Shown: positions 24,609 to 34,522, counted from the stretch's first letter. The stretch is DNA of 61,447 nt from Lentisphaeria bacterium (GCA_017456285.1 JAFTJQ010000008.1:1-61447); one strand, 5' to 3'. The notes: generated from the letters alone by a model not told the origin. Made by a program: numbers and translations.

Positions 24609-24758
24609 GCAAAAAAGTGATTGTGGAGCAGATGCTTGAAAAAACTTTTGCATGGAGAAGTTGGCAAAACTCCTGAAAAGGGGAATTAAAAATTTTCGGC
24701 ATGCGAAAAATTAATTTGAGCAAATTGCTTCACTTTCAAACTCTTTTGGACACTATTA

Positions 24759-24794
24759 AACAGCCTGAGGTGTTTTCACTTCGGGTTGTTTTTA
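24759..24794 (+). terminator. Intrinsic terminator after rplT
   Basis: A 13-position stem (24759-24771 with 24778-24790, including three G-U pairs), six-base loop, then T-rich sequence. It separates the infC operon from pheS, although partial readthrough (attenuation of pheS) is possible. The 24609-24758 stretch shows nothing else recognisable. Confidence 0.75.
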
Positions 24795-24894
24795 TTTTAA
24801 TAAACAATTGTATTCATGGAAGAGAAAAAGTTTTGTAAGCAGTGAGTGAGAGGTTTTCTCTCTTGCATGAAAAAATAAATAAGGAATCAAAAAA

Positions 24895-25914
24895 ATGAGT
24901 TGTGAATTATTGGAAAAATTACAGCAGGCTGTCGCTGATGTCGAAGCTCAATTAAAAGTTGATGCTTCTAAAGATAATATCGAGAAATTGCGTATCGCTT
25001 TTTTGGGTCGTAACGGACTTTTCCCGGCTTTGAGCAAGGAAATGGGCGGAGTGCCGAAGGAATTGAAAAAAGATGTCGGTATCGCTTTTAATAGTTCCCG
25101 CAAGGCGATTGAAGAGGCCCTCGAAAATGCAAAAAATGCTTTTGCCGTTAAAGAGGAAGCTGCTAATGCTTTGGATGTAACCTTGAATGGCAGAGAGTGG
25201 GAAATCGGTCATAAACATCCGATTTCAATCATGATTGATGAGTGCGTAAATACCTTTCGCAGAATGGGTTTCATCGTTGCGGAAGGCCCTGAAGTTGAAG
25301 ATGTCTATCACAACTTTGATGCACTTAATACCCCCAAAGATCACCCGTCAAGAGATGAGGGAGATACTTTCTATTTTGCTGACGGCAGACTTTTAAGAAC
25401 CCAGACCAGCCCGGTACAAATTCGTGTCATGGAGAGCCAGGAACCCCCAATTCGCATTGTTGCTCCCGGTCGCTGTTTCCGTCGTGACACTCCTGATGCG
25501 ACCCACGGAATGAACTTCCACCAAATCGAGGGATTGTACATTGATAAAAACGTTTCATTGGCTGATTTGAAGAGTGTTTTACAGCAGTTTGCCCATGAAG
25601 TTTTCGGCGAAAAGGTAAGCATTCGCTTGCGTCCGCACTTTTTTCCCTTCACTGAACCGAGTGTGGAGTATGACTTCTCCTGTATCATGTGCGGCGGCAA
25701 AGGCTGTAATGTTTGCAAAAATTCAGGTTATATTGAAATTGCCGGTGCAGGTATGGTTGATCCTAATGTGCTTCGCAATGTCGGGCTTGACCCGGAAATT
25801 TGGAGTGGATTTGCTTTTGGTTTAGGTATTGAACGACTTGCAATGCTCCGTTACAGAATCGGCGATATTCGCTACCTTTATGAGAATGATGTGCGTTTCC
25901 TGGAGCAGTTTTAA
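24895..25914 (+). CDS. pheS: Phenylalanyl-tRNA synthetase alpha subunit
   Basis: A 339-residue class II synthetase subunit charging tRNA-Phe. An N-terminal coiled-coil (1-85) precedes the catalytic core with HPISIMIDECVNTFRRMGF, the motif 2 segment GRCFRRDTPDATHGMNFHQIEG and the motif 3 segment FAFGLGIERLAMLRYRI. The DFSCIMCGGKGCNVCKNSGY segment holds four cysteines that could bind zinc, a variant found in many bacteria. The beta subunit gene pheT is not downstream; the dispersed repeat copy B begins 14 bases after the stop. The enzyme needs PheT, which must lie elsewhere. Confidence 0.95.
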   Translation: MSCELLEKLQQAVADVEAQLKVDASKDNIEKLRIAFLGRNGLFPALSKEMGGVPKELKKDVGIAFNSSRKAIEEALENAKNAFAVKEEAANALDVTLNGREWEIGHKHPISIMIDECVNTFRRMGFIVAEGPEVEDVYHNFDALNTPKDHPSRDEGDTFYFADGRLLRTQTSPVQIRVMESQEPPIRIVAPGRCFRRDTPDATHGMNFHQIEGLYIDKNVSLADLKSVLQQFAHEVFGEKVSIRLRPHFFPFTEPSVEYDFSCIMCGGKGCNVCKNSGYIEIAGAGMVDPNVLRNVGLDPEIWSGFAFGLGIERLAMLRYRIGDIRYLYENDVRFLEQF

Positions 25915-25927
25915 GTCAGCGATTTTT

Positions 25928-26480
25928 TGTGGGGACAGAGACAAGCAAAATATGTCTTGCAACATCGCGAGAGCGTGAAAGATGCGAAGCATCTGTTTGG
26001 TCAAGGTCGCTGACCTTGTGCGGAGTTTGAGGGTGCAGAACCCTCAAAAAAAGGCGGTGGCTGATAAAAAAAGGCGACAAGCCTGTCGCCGTCCACCGCC
26101 CGTCTGCGATAGCAGACAGTTGAATTCTCGACTCAAAAAATTTTACCCAATCAGCCTAATCATCAGCATGGAGCTGATGCCATACCGATTTAATCACCAA
26201 TATACACAAATATTGTTTTTTTCTGGATTCTTCGCTACGCTCTGAATGACGAGTTTTGTATGTCATTGTCTCCGTGGCACAATACATAGCCGTCATGCAG
26301 AGGAGCGAAAGCGACGAAGCATCCAGCCACGAGCCGTCAGGCTCGCACTTCGTCGCTCCAAAAGAGCGACACCTACAATAATTTATAATTCCCCTGTCCT
26401 CCATAGCCTTTGGCGAAGGAGGATGCATTCTTAATTTTTTAACTGCGGAGATTGAGGGGCGGAATCAGCCCTCAAAAAAA
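25928..26480 (-). repeat. Dispersed intergenic hairpin repeat, copy B (inverted)
   Basis: This is the reverse-oriented full copy of the family. Reading the minus strand from 26430, the modules run in the same order as in copy C: GAATGCATCCTCC, GTCGCTC hairpin, GAGCC/GGCTC hairpin, CATTCAGAGCG block, the AATATTTGTGTATATTGG block with the CATCAGC/GCTGATG hairpin, TTTTTTGAGTCGAG, the TCTGC/GCAGA hairpin, and GGCGGTGGACGGCGACA. On the plus-left side are CAAGGTC/GACCTTG (26002-26018) and GAGGGT/ACCCTC hairpins. It fills the whole pheS-glnA interval; no gene is supported in it. The frame at 26156-26428 is again an HSERSEESR artefact. Confidence 0.85.
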
Positions 26481-26514
26481 AGTTGCACCCTTTCCAAAAA
26501 AGAGAGAGTGCAAC
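26474..26514 (-). terminator. Intrinsic terminator after glnA
   Basis: On the minus strand GTTGCAC (26508-26514) pairs with GTGCAAC (26482-26488), with partial pairing further in, followed by a run of eight T (26481-26474). Confidence 0.8.
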
Positions 26515-26540
26515 TATATTTTTGACTTGTATTCTGCAAA

Positions 26541-28037
26541 TTAGCAATGGAAATATTTATCTACCAATTCCAAAATTTTTGCTTGATCATTGCCGATGTC
26601 AGCACGAAGTGTGCGGTCATTAAACTTACGCAAGGAGGCAATTAAGCCGTCGATCATTGCAGGAGCAAAAACTCCGTCCGCTTCATAGAAACTTCTCTGG
26701 GCTTCCAAACAATCCGCAGAAGCGGCACAGCTGTCAGGAAGCACGTTAAGTGAATCCAAAATAGCTTTGTTTTCGTCCTTGTGGATATTGACATTAACAT
26801 AAGTTTTTTCCGCAATTTCCAGTGATTCAGGATTTTCAAAACCGTGGCGGAACGCAACAGCCAAGCCTGCAAGCAGCAAGAAAATATCCGCAGATCCGTC
26901 GGGAGAACGCATTTCAACTGTCTGTTTCTGGGTGGTGTCGTAGTTAGATGCCTTTTCTTTGGGGTTAGCCTGACAGCAGAGGTCTTTTTTGCTTGTCCAG
27001 CCCAAAGGAACTCGAACCAAAACTGAACGATTACGGTCGCCCCAGCAGATATTGGTCGGTGCTTCCTGATGCGGAACCAAACGGAAATAACTGGTCGGGT
27101 TAGTATTGCCGAAAGCGGTGATTGAGGGTGCAAGTTCCATTAAACCTGCGATAGCCTTTTTCGCTTCATCTGAAAGTTTTCCGTCTTGCTGCATTAAATT
27201 GACACCGTCACGCATTACTCGGAAGTGGATGTGCATACCTGAACCTGCTTTGCCGACGGTGATTTTCGGTGCAAAGGTTACGTCCAAGCCATTTTGATAA
27301 GCTAAATTGCGGATAACCCATTTAGCAACTAAAAGCTGTTCTGCGGCTTCTTCGGCATTAACCGGCAGAAATTCGATTTCATTCTGCTCGTAAATTTTGC
27401 CGTCAAGCGTGAAATTACCGACTTCAGAGTGACCGTACTTGATTTGACCGCCGATTCTGGCGATGTAATTCATGCAAAGCTGGCGAAATTCACCGAATTT
27501 AGCGTATGGTGCTGATTCGTGATAGCCTTTTTGGTCAACTGCGGGATATGCTTCATCATCAGGGGCGATAACATAGTATTCAAGTTCGCCCATTGCCTGA
27601 AATTCCAAACCTGTTGATTTGGTAAATGCTTCGCAAGCCTTGTGGAGTGTGTACTCCGGTGAACTTGACAAAGGCTCACCGTCCTTATTGAAGAATGAGC
27701 AGAGGAAATTCACGGTCGGAATTTCGCTGAATGGATCAATGTAAGCGGTTCTGAAGCGAGGAACTACATAGAGGTCGCTATTATTTGCTTCGATGAATGG
27801 AAAGAGACTTGAACCGTCAACACGTTCACCGCAAGTAAGAATTTCATCCAGATAGTCGGCATCATTGATTACGAAGTTCAAACTTTTTAATCTGCCGTCT
27901 GCGGCGGGATATTGGAAATTGATATGTCTGATTTCCTGCTCAATAATAAAATTGATAATGTCTTTTTTGGTAAAGTCTCTCGGCATTTTGCCGATAAGGC
28001 TCGCCAGCTCGTGACTGGTGTAATTGAGTTTGCTCAT
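26541..28037 (-). CDS. glnA: Glutamine synthetase
   Basis: A 498-residue glutamine synthetase making glutamine from glutamate, ammonia and ATP. N-terminal beta-grasp motifs (residues 30-110) include VDGSSLFPFIEANNSDL. The catalytic part has GELEYYVIAPDD, NEIEFLPVNAEEAAEQ, GSGMHIHFRV (ammonia/ATP region), and NTNPTSYFRLVPHQEAPTNICWGDRNRSVLVRVP (glutamate flap and ATP site). The MRSPDGSAD segment follows. The tail differs from the adenylylated enterobacterial type (no NLYDLP motif seen), suggesting another mode of control. It is monocistronic with its own promoter and terminator. Confidence 0.9.
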   Translation of the reverse strand: MSKLNYTSHELASLIGKMPRDFTKKDIINFIIEQEIRHINFQYPAADGRLKSLNFVINDADYLDEILTCGERVDGSSLFPFIEANNSDLYVVPRFRTAYIDPFSEIPTVNFLCSFFNKDGEPLSSSPEYTLHKACEAFTKSTGLEFQAMGELEYYVIAPDDEAYPAVDQKGYHESAPYAKFGEFRQLCMNYIARIGGQIKYGHSEVGNFTLDGKIYEQNEIEFLPVNAEEAAEQLLVAKWVIRNLAYQNGLDVTFAPKITVGKAGSGMHIHFRVMRDGVNLMQQDGKLSDEAKKAIAGLMELAPSITAFGNTNPTSYFRLVPHQEAPTNICWGDRNRSVLVRVPLGWTSKKDLCCQANPKEKASNYDTTQKQTVEMRSPDGSADIFLLLAGLAVAFRHGFENPESLEIAEKTYVNVNIHKDENKAILDSLNVLPDSCAASADCLEAQRSFYEADGVFAPAMIDGLIASLRKFNDRTLRADIGNDQAKILELVDKYFHC

Positions 28038-28078
28038 AAACTAATCTCCTTGTGTTAATTATTTTTGATTATAAACTT

Positions 28079-28106
28079 AATATAACATAGCAATAGATTT
28101 TTGCAA
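28079..28106 (-). promoter_or_regulatory. Predicted promoter of glnA
   Basis: Minus strand TTGCAA (28101-28106), 16 bp, TATATT (28079-28084), about 42 bases upstream of the start. Confidence 0.6.
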
Positions 28107-28234
28107 ATGAATAATTATTTAATAATCAGAAAATATCTAATATTTTTTTACAGATTAATGCAAAATATTGTGAATTGTTAAAATAAGAGACATATTCATA
28201 GCGGCTATCGATAATTACAGCTTCGCTAAAAGCA

Positions 28235-28771
28235 TTATTCAGATTTTTCTTGTTTGCTTTGGCGGAGCAGGCTTGACAAAATAAAAATTCCTACTCCCAC
28301 ACAGATTGCAATGTCTGCAACATTGAAAATCGGCCAATGGTGTGCTTGATTATTGATTACTACATAGCAATCAAAAAAATCTATCACCTCGCCGTGGTAC
28401 AAGCGATCAAATGAGTTGCCGAACATCCCACCGAAAAGTAACCCGATCGCCCAATAGCGTTCAACAAAACCTTCGGTGAGTTTACGCAAAAAAATGATAC
28501 ACCCGATAAAAACAATCAGGGAGATTCCAAGCAAAAAATACTGTTTGCCTGCCAGCATCCCCCAGGCGGCGCCCGGATTGGTTACATAGGTAAGCGAAAA
28601 AAAGTCGGGAATGACTTCTCGACTTTCATAGAGTTTAAATGTATTAACAACCGCAAATTTACTGCCGAGATCAATCCCAAGCACGGCAAGCATAATCAAA
28701 AATGTCGCAATCCACGTTTTTTTCTCTCTTACACTGCCGAATTCTATAGTTGAAAAAAGTTTTTTACACAT
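28235..28771 (-). CDS. lspA: Lipoprotein signal peptidase II
   Basis: A 178-residue inner-membrane aspartic protease that cleaves prolipoproteins, such as those encoded at 12154, 29288, 37688 and 40645. Four hydrophobic segments are visible. Conserved blocks are VTNPGAAWGML, NSFDRLYHGEVIDFFD (first catalytic Asp) and PIFNVADIAICVGV (second catalytic Asp). The longer upstream reading would run through dksA in another frame. The ATG at 28771 gives the usual start (MCKKLFSTIEF) and overlaps the dksA end by eight bases. Confidence 0.93.
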   Translation of the reverse strand: MCKKLFSTIEFGSVREKKTWIATFLIMLAVLGIDLGSKFAVVNTFKLYESREVIPDFFSLTYVTNPGAAWGMLAGKQYFLLGISLIVFIGCIIFLRKLTEGFVERYWAIGLLFGGMFGNSFDRLYHGEVIDFFDCYVVINNQAHHWPIFNVADIAICVGVGIFILSSLLRQSKQEKSE

Positions 28772-29171
28772 AGGGATTACATCCGTCGTTTTTCTCTCTG
28801 ATGCTTTTGCACTTGACGCAATAGACCGCATAGGGACGAGCCTCCAAACGGGCTTCGGGAATATCCTCGCCGCAATCACGGCACTTGCCGAATTCGCCAT
28901 TCACAATTCGCTCCAGAGCCTCCTCTATCAACTGGATGATATTGCCGTCCTCGGTCATAAGTTTAAGTTCCATTTCGTGATGTGAATTATCACTGCCGGT
29001 ATCTGCCATGTGGGTAGTAACTCCACGTTTTTCGATGCCGTTGCTCATTAATGTCTCCTGTACATGGTACTGCATTTGCGAATTGACCATTTCGCGGTAT
29101 TGCATTAATAAGTCATAAAACTTTTTGTCCCTGCCGGTAAGTTTACCGATTTTATCAATATTTTTTTTCAT
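28764..29171 (-). CDS. dksA: DksA/TraR family zinc-finger regulator
   Basis: A 135-residue protein with an N-terminal helical coiled-coil and a C-terminal C4 zinc finger (CRDCGEDIPEARLEARPYAVYCVKC), the hallmark of DksA/TraR. Such proteins bind in the secondary channel of RNA polymerase and work with ppGpp. The acidic tip residues cannot be placed with certainty. It overlaps lspA by eight bases. I recall a dksA-lspA neighbour pair in chlamydiae, which would fit a PVC origin. The name is by family; strict orthology is not proven. Confidence 0.85.
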   Translation of the reverse strand: MKKNIDKIGKLTGRDKKFYDLLMQYREMVNSQMQYHVQETLMSNGIEKRGVTTHMADTGSDNSHHEMELKLMTEDGNIIQLIEEALERIVNGEFGKCRDCGEDIPEARLEARPYAVYCVKCKSIREKNDGCNPYV

Positions 29172-29212
29172 ACTTCAATCCCTCCTGTTTCAGAAATTAA
29201 ATTACTCTAACA

Positions 29213-29240
29213 AAAATAGCATAGATTTTATTTTTTGCAA
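29213..29240 (-). promoter_or_regulatory. Predicted promoter of dksA-lspA
   Basis: Minus strand TTGCAA (29235-29240), 16 bp, TATTTT (29213-29218), about 42 bases upstream of dksA. Confidence 0.55.
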
Positions 29241-29287
29241 ATAAAAAGTGTAAATTTTTTACAAAAGAGTAATATTTATCAATTTTT

Positions 29288-29662
29288 TTATAACCCGAAA
29301 ACAAAATTTGAAGAATTTTTGCGTCGTTCACGAGTGCTTTTTTCCTGTTGCTTAAACTCTTTTCTGTCTGCTTCATTGAGGTCATTCAAGTAGTTCCGCT
29401 TATTTGGAGTAATGTCGCCAGAATAGATGAAACTACTATTCTCCGAAGTGCCGTTCTCTCTTTGGACGGCTTGAAGTGCCTCAAGTTCCGTATCGCTCAA
29501 TCCGCTTAAGTGGCTGATTTGGGCTCGTTTGCGTTGCTCTATATGAGCCTTTCGCCTTTCCAATCGCTTGGCACGAGCTTCGGGGGTTTCCTCAAAGGTT
29601 CCGCAGCCGCTAAAAAGTGTCAACCCGATGGCAAAAGCAATTAAAAGTAAAATTTTCCTCAT
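29288..29662 (-). CDS. Small lipoprotein, unknown function
   Basis: A 124-residue predicted lipoprotein with signal MRKILLLIAFAIGLTLFSGC, lipobox LFSGC and cysteine at 20. The mature part begins GTFEETPEARAKRLERRKAH, then a strongly charged, helix-forming stretch rich in Arg, Lys, Glu and Gln, and ends in a short basic tail. It begins 13 bases after the cysK stop with GGGAG upstream, so it is probably co-transcribed. No family is recognised. Confidence 0.65.
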   Translation of the reverse strand: MRKILLLIAFAIGLTLFSGCGTFEETPEARAKRLERRKAHIEQRKRAQISHLSGLSDTELEALQAVQRENGTSENSSFIYSGDITPNKRNYLNDLNEADRKEFKQQEKSTRERRKNSSNFVFGL

Positions 29663-29675
29663 CTTTAATTACTCC

Positions 29676-30605
29676 CTATTGCAAGGATTCAAAAAGCCAT
29701 GTTGAGAGGTATCTCTCGCCATTATCAGGGAGCAGAACTACAATGTTTTTATTTGCCCATTCGGCTTTTTTGCTTAATTCCAATGCGGCGAAAAGTGCCG
29801 CTCCACCTGAAATTCCGATCAAAAGTGCCTCGTTTTTAGCGGCTTGAATAGCGGTAGTGCCGGCATCTTCAGCAGAGACGCCGATAACTTCATCAACTAA
29901 ATCCTCCCGATAGACTTCGGGGATGAAATTTGCACCGATTCCCTGAAGTTTGTGCGGAGCGGCTTTGCCGCCGGAAAGAACTCTGCTTACATCAGGTTCA
30001 ACTGCAAAAATTTTTATATCGGGATTTTTTTCTTTCAGAAATTTCGCCACTCCGCTGATTGTTCCGCCCGTTCCGACCCCGGCGACGAAAGCATCAATTT
30101 GTCCGTCGGAATCCTGCCAGATTTCCGGTGCGGTATTTTGATAGTGGATTTGCGGATTTGCGGGATTGCAGAATTGCTGGGGGATAATTGAATTCGGGTT
30201 GTTTTGCTTGATCTCCAATGCCTTGTCAATCGCTCCCTGCATGCCCTCTGCTCCGGGGGTAAGAACGATCTCTGCTCCGTAGGACTGCAAAAGTTTCCGC
30301 CGTTCAATGCTCATAGTGTCAGGCATAGTGAGGATTAGTTTGTAATTTTTGACCGCCGCCGCTAATGCCAAGCCGATACCGGTATTGCCGCTGGTTGGTT
30401 CAATGATTAAGCCCCCCTGCTTCAAAAGACCTGTTTTTTCTGCATTTTCAATCATAGCAATTCCCACTCTGTCTTTGACCGAGCCGCCGGGATTAAAATA
30501 CTCGACTTTGGCAAGTATGTTGGCTTTGCCCTTATTTAATTTATTGATTTTAACTAAAGGGGTATGCCCGACTGTTTCTAAAATATTATTATAAATTTTT
30601 GCCAT
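29676..30605 (-). CDS. cysK: Cysteine synthase A (O-acetylserine sulfhydrylase)
   Basis: A 309-residue PLP enzyme making cysteine from O-acetylserine and sulfide, releasing acetate. The PLP lysine is K44 in NPGGSVKDRVG. The substrate loop is EPTSGNTGIGLA and the phosphate-binding loop is GVGTGGTISGVAKFL. The ATG at 30605 lies eight bases after GGAAAGG; a TTG six bases earlier is less likely. It is divergent from clpC. Confidence 0.93.
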   Translation of the reverse strand: MAKIYNNILETVGHTPLVKINKLNKGKANILAKVEYFNPGGSVKDRVGIAMIENAEKTGLLKQGGLIIEPTSGNTGIGLALAAAVKNYKLILTMPDTMSIERRKLLQSYGAEIVLTPGAEGMQGAIDKALEIKQNNPNSIIPQQFCNPANPQIHYQNTAPEIWQDSDGQIDAFVAGVGTGGTISGVAKFLKEKNPDIKIFAVEPDVSRVLSGGKAAPHKLQGIGANFIPEVYREDLVDEVIGVSAEDAGTTAIQAAKNEALLIGISGGAALFAALELSKKAEWANKNIVVLLPDNGERYLSTWLFESLQ

Positions 30606-30648
30606 TTTCAAAACCTTTCCGTGTTACAAAAATTCTATCACGCAAGTT

Positions 30649-30676
30649 AATATAAATTAATTTTTTTTAATTGCAA
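30649..30676 (-). promoter_or_regulatory. Predicted promoter of cysK
   Basis: Minus strand TTGCAA (30671-30676), 16 bp, TATATT (30649-30654), about 44 bases upstream of cysK. Confidence 0.6.
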
Positions 30677-30779
30677 ATAATCTATTAAAAGTAAAGAGAT
30701 TTTTTTGTGATATATCGGCAGTTTTTTGATTATTATTTCTGAAAAAACGGATATTTTGACGATTAAAGATATTTTGCTG

Positions 30780-30807
30780 TTGCATTTTTTCTATAACTTG
30801 TTATATT
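30780..30807 (+). promoter_or_regulatory. Predicted promoter of clpC
   Basis: TTGCAT (30780-30785), 16 bp, TATATT (30802-30807), about 30 bases before the clpC start. No CIRCE or HrcA-type inverted repeat is seen. Confidence 0.6.
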
Positions 30808-30836
30808 AAAAGCAGATTGAAAAAAAGGAGTATGAT

Positions 30837-33362
30837 ATGGAAAATAGTGATTTTTTTAATATTGACTTTCTGACCCCGAGGGCAAAGAAAGTGCTTTTGT
30901 ACGCCCAGAAAGAGGCGAAAAGACTTAATCATGATTATATCGGTACGGAGCATATACTTTTGGGCTTGATTGCGGTGAATGAGGGGGTGGCAATTGAAGC
31001 GCTTAAACTCATGCACATAAACTTGTCCATGTTGCGTCTGGAGGTCGAAAAGGCAATCGGCGTCGGCAAAAGTATTGTTGAGCAAGGAATGCTGCCGATG
31101 ACTGTCGGAGTTAGAGATCTATTACTTCAGGCATTGGATGAGGCGAAAAATATGAACTTCAATTTTGTCGGTACCGAGCATCTGCTTCTGGCTTTATTGA
31201 AGCAGAATAAAAGCGTTTCTGCCAGAATTTTGCGTAACTTGAATGTGGATATTAAAGAACTGTATTCGATTGTAAAAAATATGCTTGATTCGGAATTTCT
31301 GCCTCAAAATCCCGATATGGATGAGGAGAAAGACAACCTGAAAAATAGCGGTAACTCTGATGCGGCACTCGATAACTTAAATGCTTTCGGGCGAAATTTG
31401 AGTGCCTTGGCGGCAAATGGTGAACTCGACCCGGTCATCGGCAGACATGATGAAATTGCCAGAGTGATTCAAATTCTTTGCCGAAGAACTAAAAATAATC
31501 CCGTTTTAATCGGTGAAGCCGGGGTCGGTAAAACTGCAATTATTGAGGGACTTGCACAAGCGATTGCCGCAGGAGAAGTCCCTGAAATATTGCAGGATAA
31601 GCAGGTGTTTTCACTCGATTTGCCCTTGATGGTTGCAGGGACAAAGTATCGAGGGCAGTTTGAGGAGCGTATCAAAGCGGTGATCGATGAGGTGCGTAAT
31701 TCAGGGAAAGTGATACTTTTTATTGACGAATTGCATACGATTGTCGGTGCAGGCGGTGCCGAGGGGGCAATGGATGCGGCGAATATTATTAAACCTGCCC
31801 TTTCTCGCGGCGAACTGCAATGTGTGGGGGCAACTACGCTTGACGAATATCGCAAGGGAATTGAAAAGGATTCTGCTTTGGAGCGGAGATTCCAGAGTGT
31901 TATGGTCAATCCGCCGTCGATAGAGGATTCGATAAAAATTCTTAAGGGTTTGAAAAAAACTTATGAGAAATATCATAATGTCGTCTATCAGAATGAGGCA
32001 CTTGAGGCGGCGGTTCGACTCTCTGACCGCTACATAAGTTCCCGCTTGCTCCCCGACAAGGCAATTGACGTTATGGACGAAGCCGGGGCTCGTGCCGGAA
32101 TCAGTCGCAGTGGCGAAAAACTTAATTTGAGTGCGGAAAATTCGGCATTGGAAAAGGCTGTCAGCAAAAAAGAAAAAGCCGTTGCCGCTCAAAAGTTTGA
32201 GGATGCCGCCAAATATCGTGATTTAGAACATAAAATTTTAGCTGATATTGAGAAAAAGAAAAAGGAATTTGCCGATAACAGTCGGAAAATATGTCCCGAA
32301 ATTACCGTCAGAGATATTGCCGCTGTAGTTTCAAGTTTGAGCGGAATACCTTTGCAGGATTTAGAGGCAGGTGAGAGTGCGAAATTATTGAGAATGGAAA
32401 GCGAACTCAAAAAGCAGATTATCGGTCAGGATGAGGCAGTTTCCGTAATTTCCAGGGCATTGCGTCGCTCAAAGGTTAACTTGAAAAATCCCGACCGCCC
32501 GATCGGTTCATTTATCTTTCTCGGTCCGACCGGGGTGGGAAAAACTCTGCTTGCTAAATTATTGGCAGAGTTTATTTTCGGCAATTCAGACTCTTTGATT
32601 CAAATCGATATGTCAGAGTATATGGAGAAATTTAATGTGTCCAGATTGGTTGGTTCGCCTCCGGGATATGTCGGGCATGGCGACGGCGGTGAATTGACGG
32701 AAAAAGTCCGGAGACATCCCTATTCGGTGGTGCTTTTTGACGAAATTGAGAAAGCTCACGGCGATGTAATGCATTTGCTGCTGCAAATTCTGGAAGAGGG
32801 GCATTTAACTGATTCGCTCGGTCGGAAAATTGATTTTCGCAATACGATTATCATTATGACCAGCAATGTCGGTGCGGAAATTTTGAGCAAGGGGGTAAAA
32901 CCGCTCGGTTTCGGTGAAAATTCGCTTTTAGATGAGATGAAACAGCGTGAGCGATTGCTTGAGAGTGCGAAAAAACTTTTCAAGCCTGAATTTATCAATC
33001 GCGTGGATGACATTATTGTTTTCCGCTCGCTTAATAAAGAGAATTTAATGTCGATTATCGATATTGAAATTGATAAGGTCAAAGAGCGTTTGGCAGCAAG
33101 AAATCTGAAATTAATTGTCGATGCCGAGGTTAAAAATTTCCTGATAGATAAAGGTTTCAAAGTTGAATACGGTGCTCGTCCGCTCCGCAGAGCAGTAGAA
33201 CGTTACATCGAGGACGAATTGGCAGAGGAGATTTTGAAAGGCAATTTCAATAATGCCGCAACTGTCCGCTTGATGCTTGAAAATGAGCGAATTATTTTTG
33301 TTCCATCCAACGAGAAAAAACGTGCCGTTGCCAAAAGGAAACCCAAGAAAGAGCAGCTTTGA
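30837..33362 (+). CDS. clpC: ATP-dependent Clp protease ATP-binding subunit ClpC
   Basis: An 841-residue double AAA+ unfoldase feeding ClpP. The N domain (1-150) has two Clp repeats ([27 protein letters not shown]). AAA-1 has Walker A GEAGVGKT near 226 and Walker B FIDELHT. The middle part contains a UVR-like [12 protein letters not shown] segment, marking ClpC rather than ClpB. AAA-2 has [12 protein letters not shown] near 563 and [14 protein letters not shown]. Its stop overlaps the TTG start of the permease gene (TTGA). Confidence 0.95.
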   Translation: MENSDFFNIDFLTPRAKKVLLYAQKEAKRLNHDYIGTEHILLGLIAVNEGVAIEALKLMHINLSMLRLEVEKAIGVGKSIVEQGMLPMTVGVRDLLLQALDEAKNMNFNFVGTEHLLLALLKQNKSVSARILRNLNVDIKELYSIVKNMLDSEFLPQNPDMDEEKDNLKNSGNSDAALDNLNAFGRNLSALAANGELDPVIGRHDEIARVIQILCRRTKNNPVLIGEAGVGKTAIIEGLAQAIAAGEVPEILQDKQVFSLDLPLMVAGTKYRGQFEERIKAVIDEVRNSGKVILFIDELHTIVGAGGAEGAMDAANIIKPALSRGELQCVGATTLDEYRKGIEKDSALERRFQSVMVNPPSIEDSIKILKGLKKTYEKYHNVVYQNEALEAAVRLSDRYISSRLLPDKAIDVMDEAGARAGISRSGEKLNLSAENSALEKAVSKKEKAVAAQKFEDAAKYRDLEHKILADIEKKKKEFADNSRKICPEITVRDIAAVVSSLSGIPLQDLEAGESAKLLRMESELKKQIIGQDEAVSVISRALRRSKVNLKNPDRPIGSFIFLGPTGVGKTLLAKLLAEFIFGNSDSLIQIDMSEYMEKFNVSRLVGSPPGYVGHGDGGELTEKVRRHPYSVVLFDEIEKAHGDVMHLLLQILEEGHLTDSLGRKIDFRNTIIIMTSNVGAEILSKGVKPLGFGENSLLDEMKQRERLLESAKKLFKPEFINRVDDIIVFRSLNKENLMSIIDIEIDKVKERLAARNLKLIVDAEVKNFLIDKGFKVEYGARPLRRAVERYIEDELAEEILKGNFNNAATVRLMLENERIIFVPSNEKKRAVAKRKPKKEQL

Positions 33363-34522
33363 AAAAACAGCGGGAAGAAAAATTTTGGAGTAAATTCAAA
33401 GAGGATAAACCGGCAATTTTCGGTTTATTTACGGTAGTGCTGTTGCTTTTTGTTGCGATTTATGCGCCGTTAATTGCCAATGGGAGGCCCTTTTTGCTGT
33501 TGGATAGAACCACAGGGGAGGTAAGTTACCCATTTTTGCGTTATATTTTTGCTCCTGACAGTACCGAAACAACAATAGAAATTATCTGTAATTACTTCAT
33601 GCTTTTTTTGCCGCTGTATGGCATAATCGAATTAATTTTTCATCGGGCAAAGCTGATAAAATATCTGCTTTTGTCGGTTGCGGCAATTGCTCTGTTAATT
33701 CCATTCAGTATCAGCAAAAGCCGAATTGACAAAACCGATTATCGTAAACTTGCGGAGGATAAAAATTTATTTGCCGTCTTTGCCGTAATTCCTTACGGCC
33801 CGTACGAGCAAATCGCCGAACCCTATGAAAAACCGTCAAAAAAGCATATTTTAGGCACGGATGATATTGGCAGGTCTTTGGCTTCGAGAATTATTTACGG
33901 AGCGAGAATTTCTTTGTCGGTCGGTATTTTTTCGAGTTTAATTGCCATGCTTATCGGGAGTTCAATCGGGCTGTATATCGGGTATTTTAAGGGCAAAACA
34001 GATCTTTTCGCTATGCGGATAATTGAGATAATCAGCTGTTTTCCGACATTTTTATTGCTTTTAATTTTGATGGCGTTGCTTAAAGACAATAAAATTGAGC
34101 AGTCGGTTATTTTGATAATCCCCGTTATCGGTTTGACTTCGTGGGTCGGTTTGACTTTGCTGGTGCGTGGAGAGGTTTTGAAGCAATCGGCATTGCCGTA
34201 TATTGTGAGCTGCAAGTCATTGGGGATTCCGCTTGGGAGTACGCTTTTTCGCCACTTACTGCCGAATGTTTTTTCGATAGTTCTAATCAGTTTTGCATTC
34301 AGCGTAGCGGGAGCGATTCTTGCAGAGAGTTCGTTAAGTTTTTTAGGCTTCGGGGTACAGCAGCCATGTGCAAGCTGGGGCGGACTGTTGCGGCAATCAT
34401 TTGAAGACCCTTTAAGTTATTGGCACTTAACGATTTTTCCGGGGGTTGCACTTTTTCTGGCGGTGATCGGATTTAATTTTGCGGGAGAAGGGGTCAGACG
34501 GGCAATGGACAGCAAGGGCTGA
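33359..34522 (+). CDS. Peptide ABC transporter permease (OppC/YejE-like)
   Basis: A 387-residue inner-membrane permease. TM1 ([21 protein letters not shown]) is followed by a long insert with extra hydrophobic segments near 75-120 and a [28 protein letters not shown] segment. The BPD-type permease core then runs from 180 ([19 protein letters not shown]) to 387, with the coupling EAA-like [22 protein letters not shown]. The insert length and the ANGRPFLL start after TM1 resemble YejE. The TTG start overlaps the clpC stop. No ATPase subunit is found anywhere in the window. Confidence 0.85.
   Translation: MKKQREEKFWSKFKEDKPAIFGLFTVVLLLFVAIYAPLIANGRPFLLLDRTTGEVSYPFLRYIFAPDSTETTIEIICNYFMLFLPLYGIIELIFHRAKLIKYLLLSVAAIALLIPFSISKSRIDKTDYRKLAEDKNLFAVFAVIPYGPYEQIAEPYEKPSKKHILGTDDIGRSLASRIIYGARISLSVGIFSSLIAMLIGSSIGLYIGYFKGKTDLFAMRIIEIISCFPTFLLLLILMALLKDNKIEQSVILIIPVIGLTSWVGLTLLVRGEVLKQSALPYIVSCKSLGIPLGSTLFRHLLPNVFSIVLISFAFSVAGAILAESSLSFLGFGVQQPCASWGGLLRQSFEDPLSYWHLTIFPGVALFLAVIGFNFAGEGVRRAMDSKG

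Noticed and set aside
24609-24894. A possible tRNA or T-box leader before pheS
   Set aside because: No cloverleaf, CCA end or T-box core motif is visible; only the terminator at 24759-24794 is supported.
26156-26428. A 90-residue minus-strand frame in repeat copy B
   Set aside because: It is entirely inside the repeat, with the same artefactual peptide.
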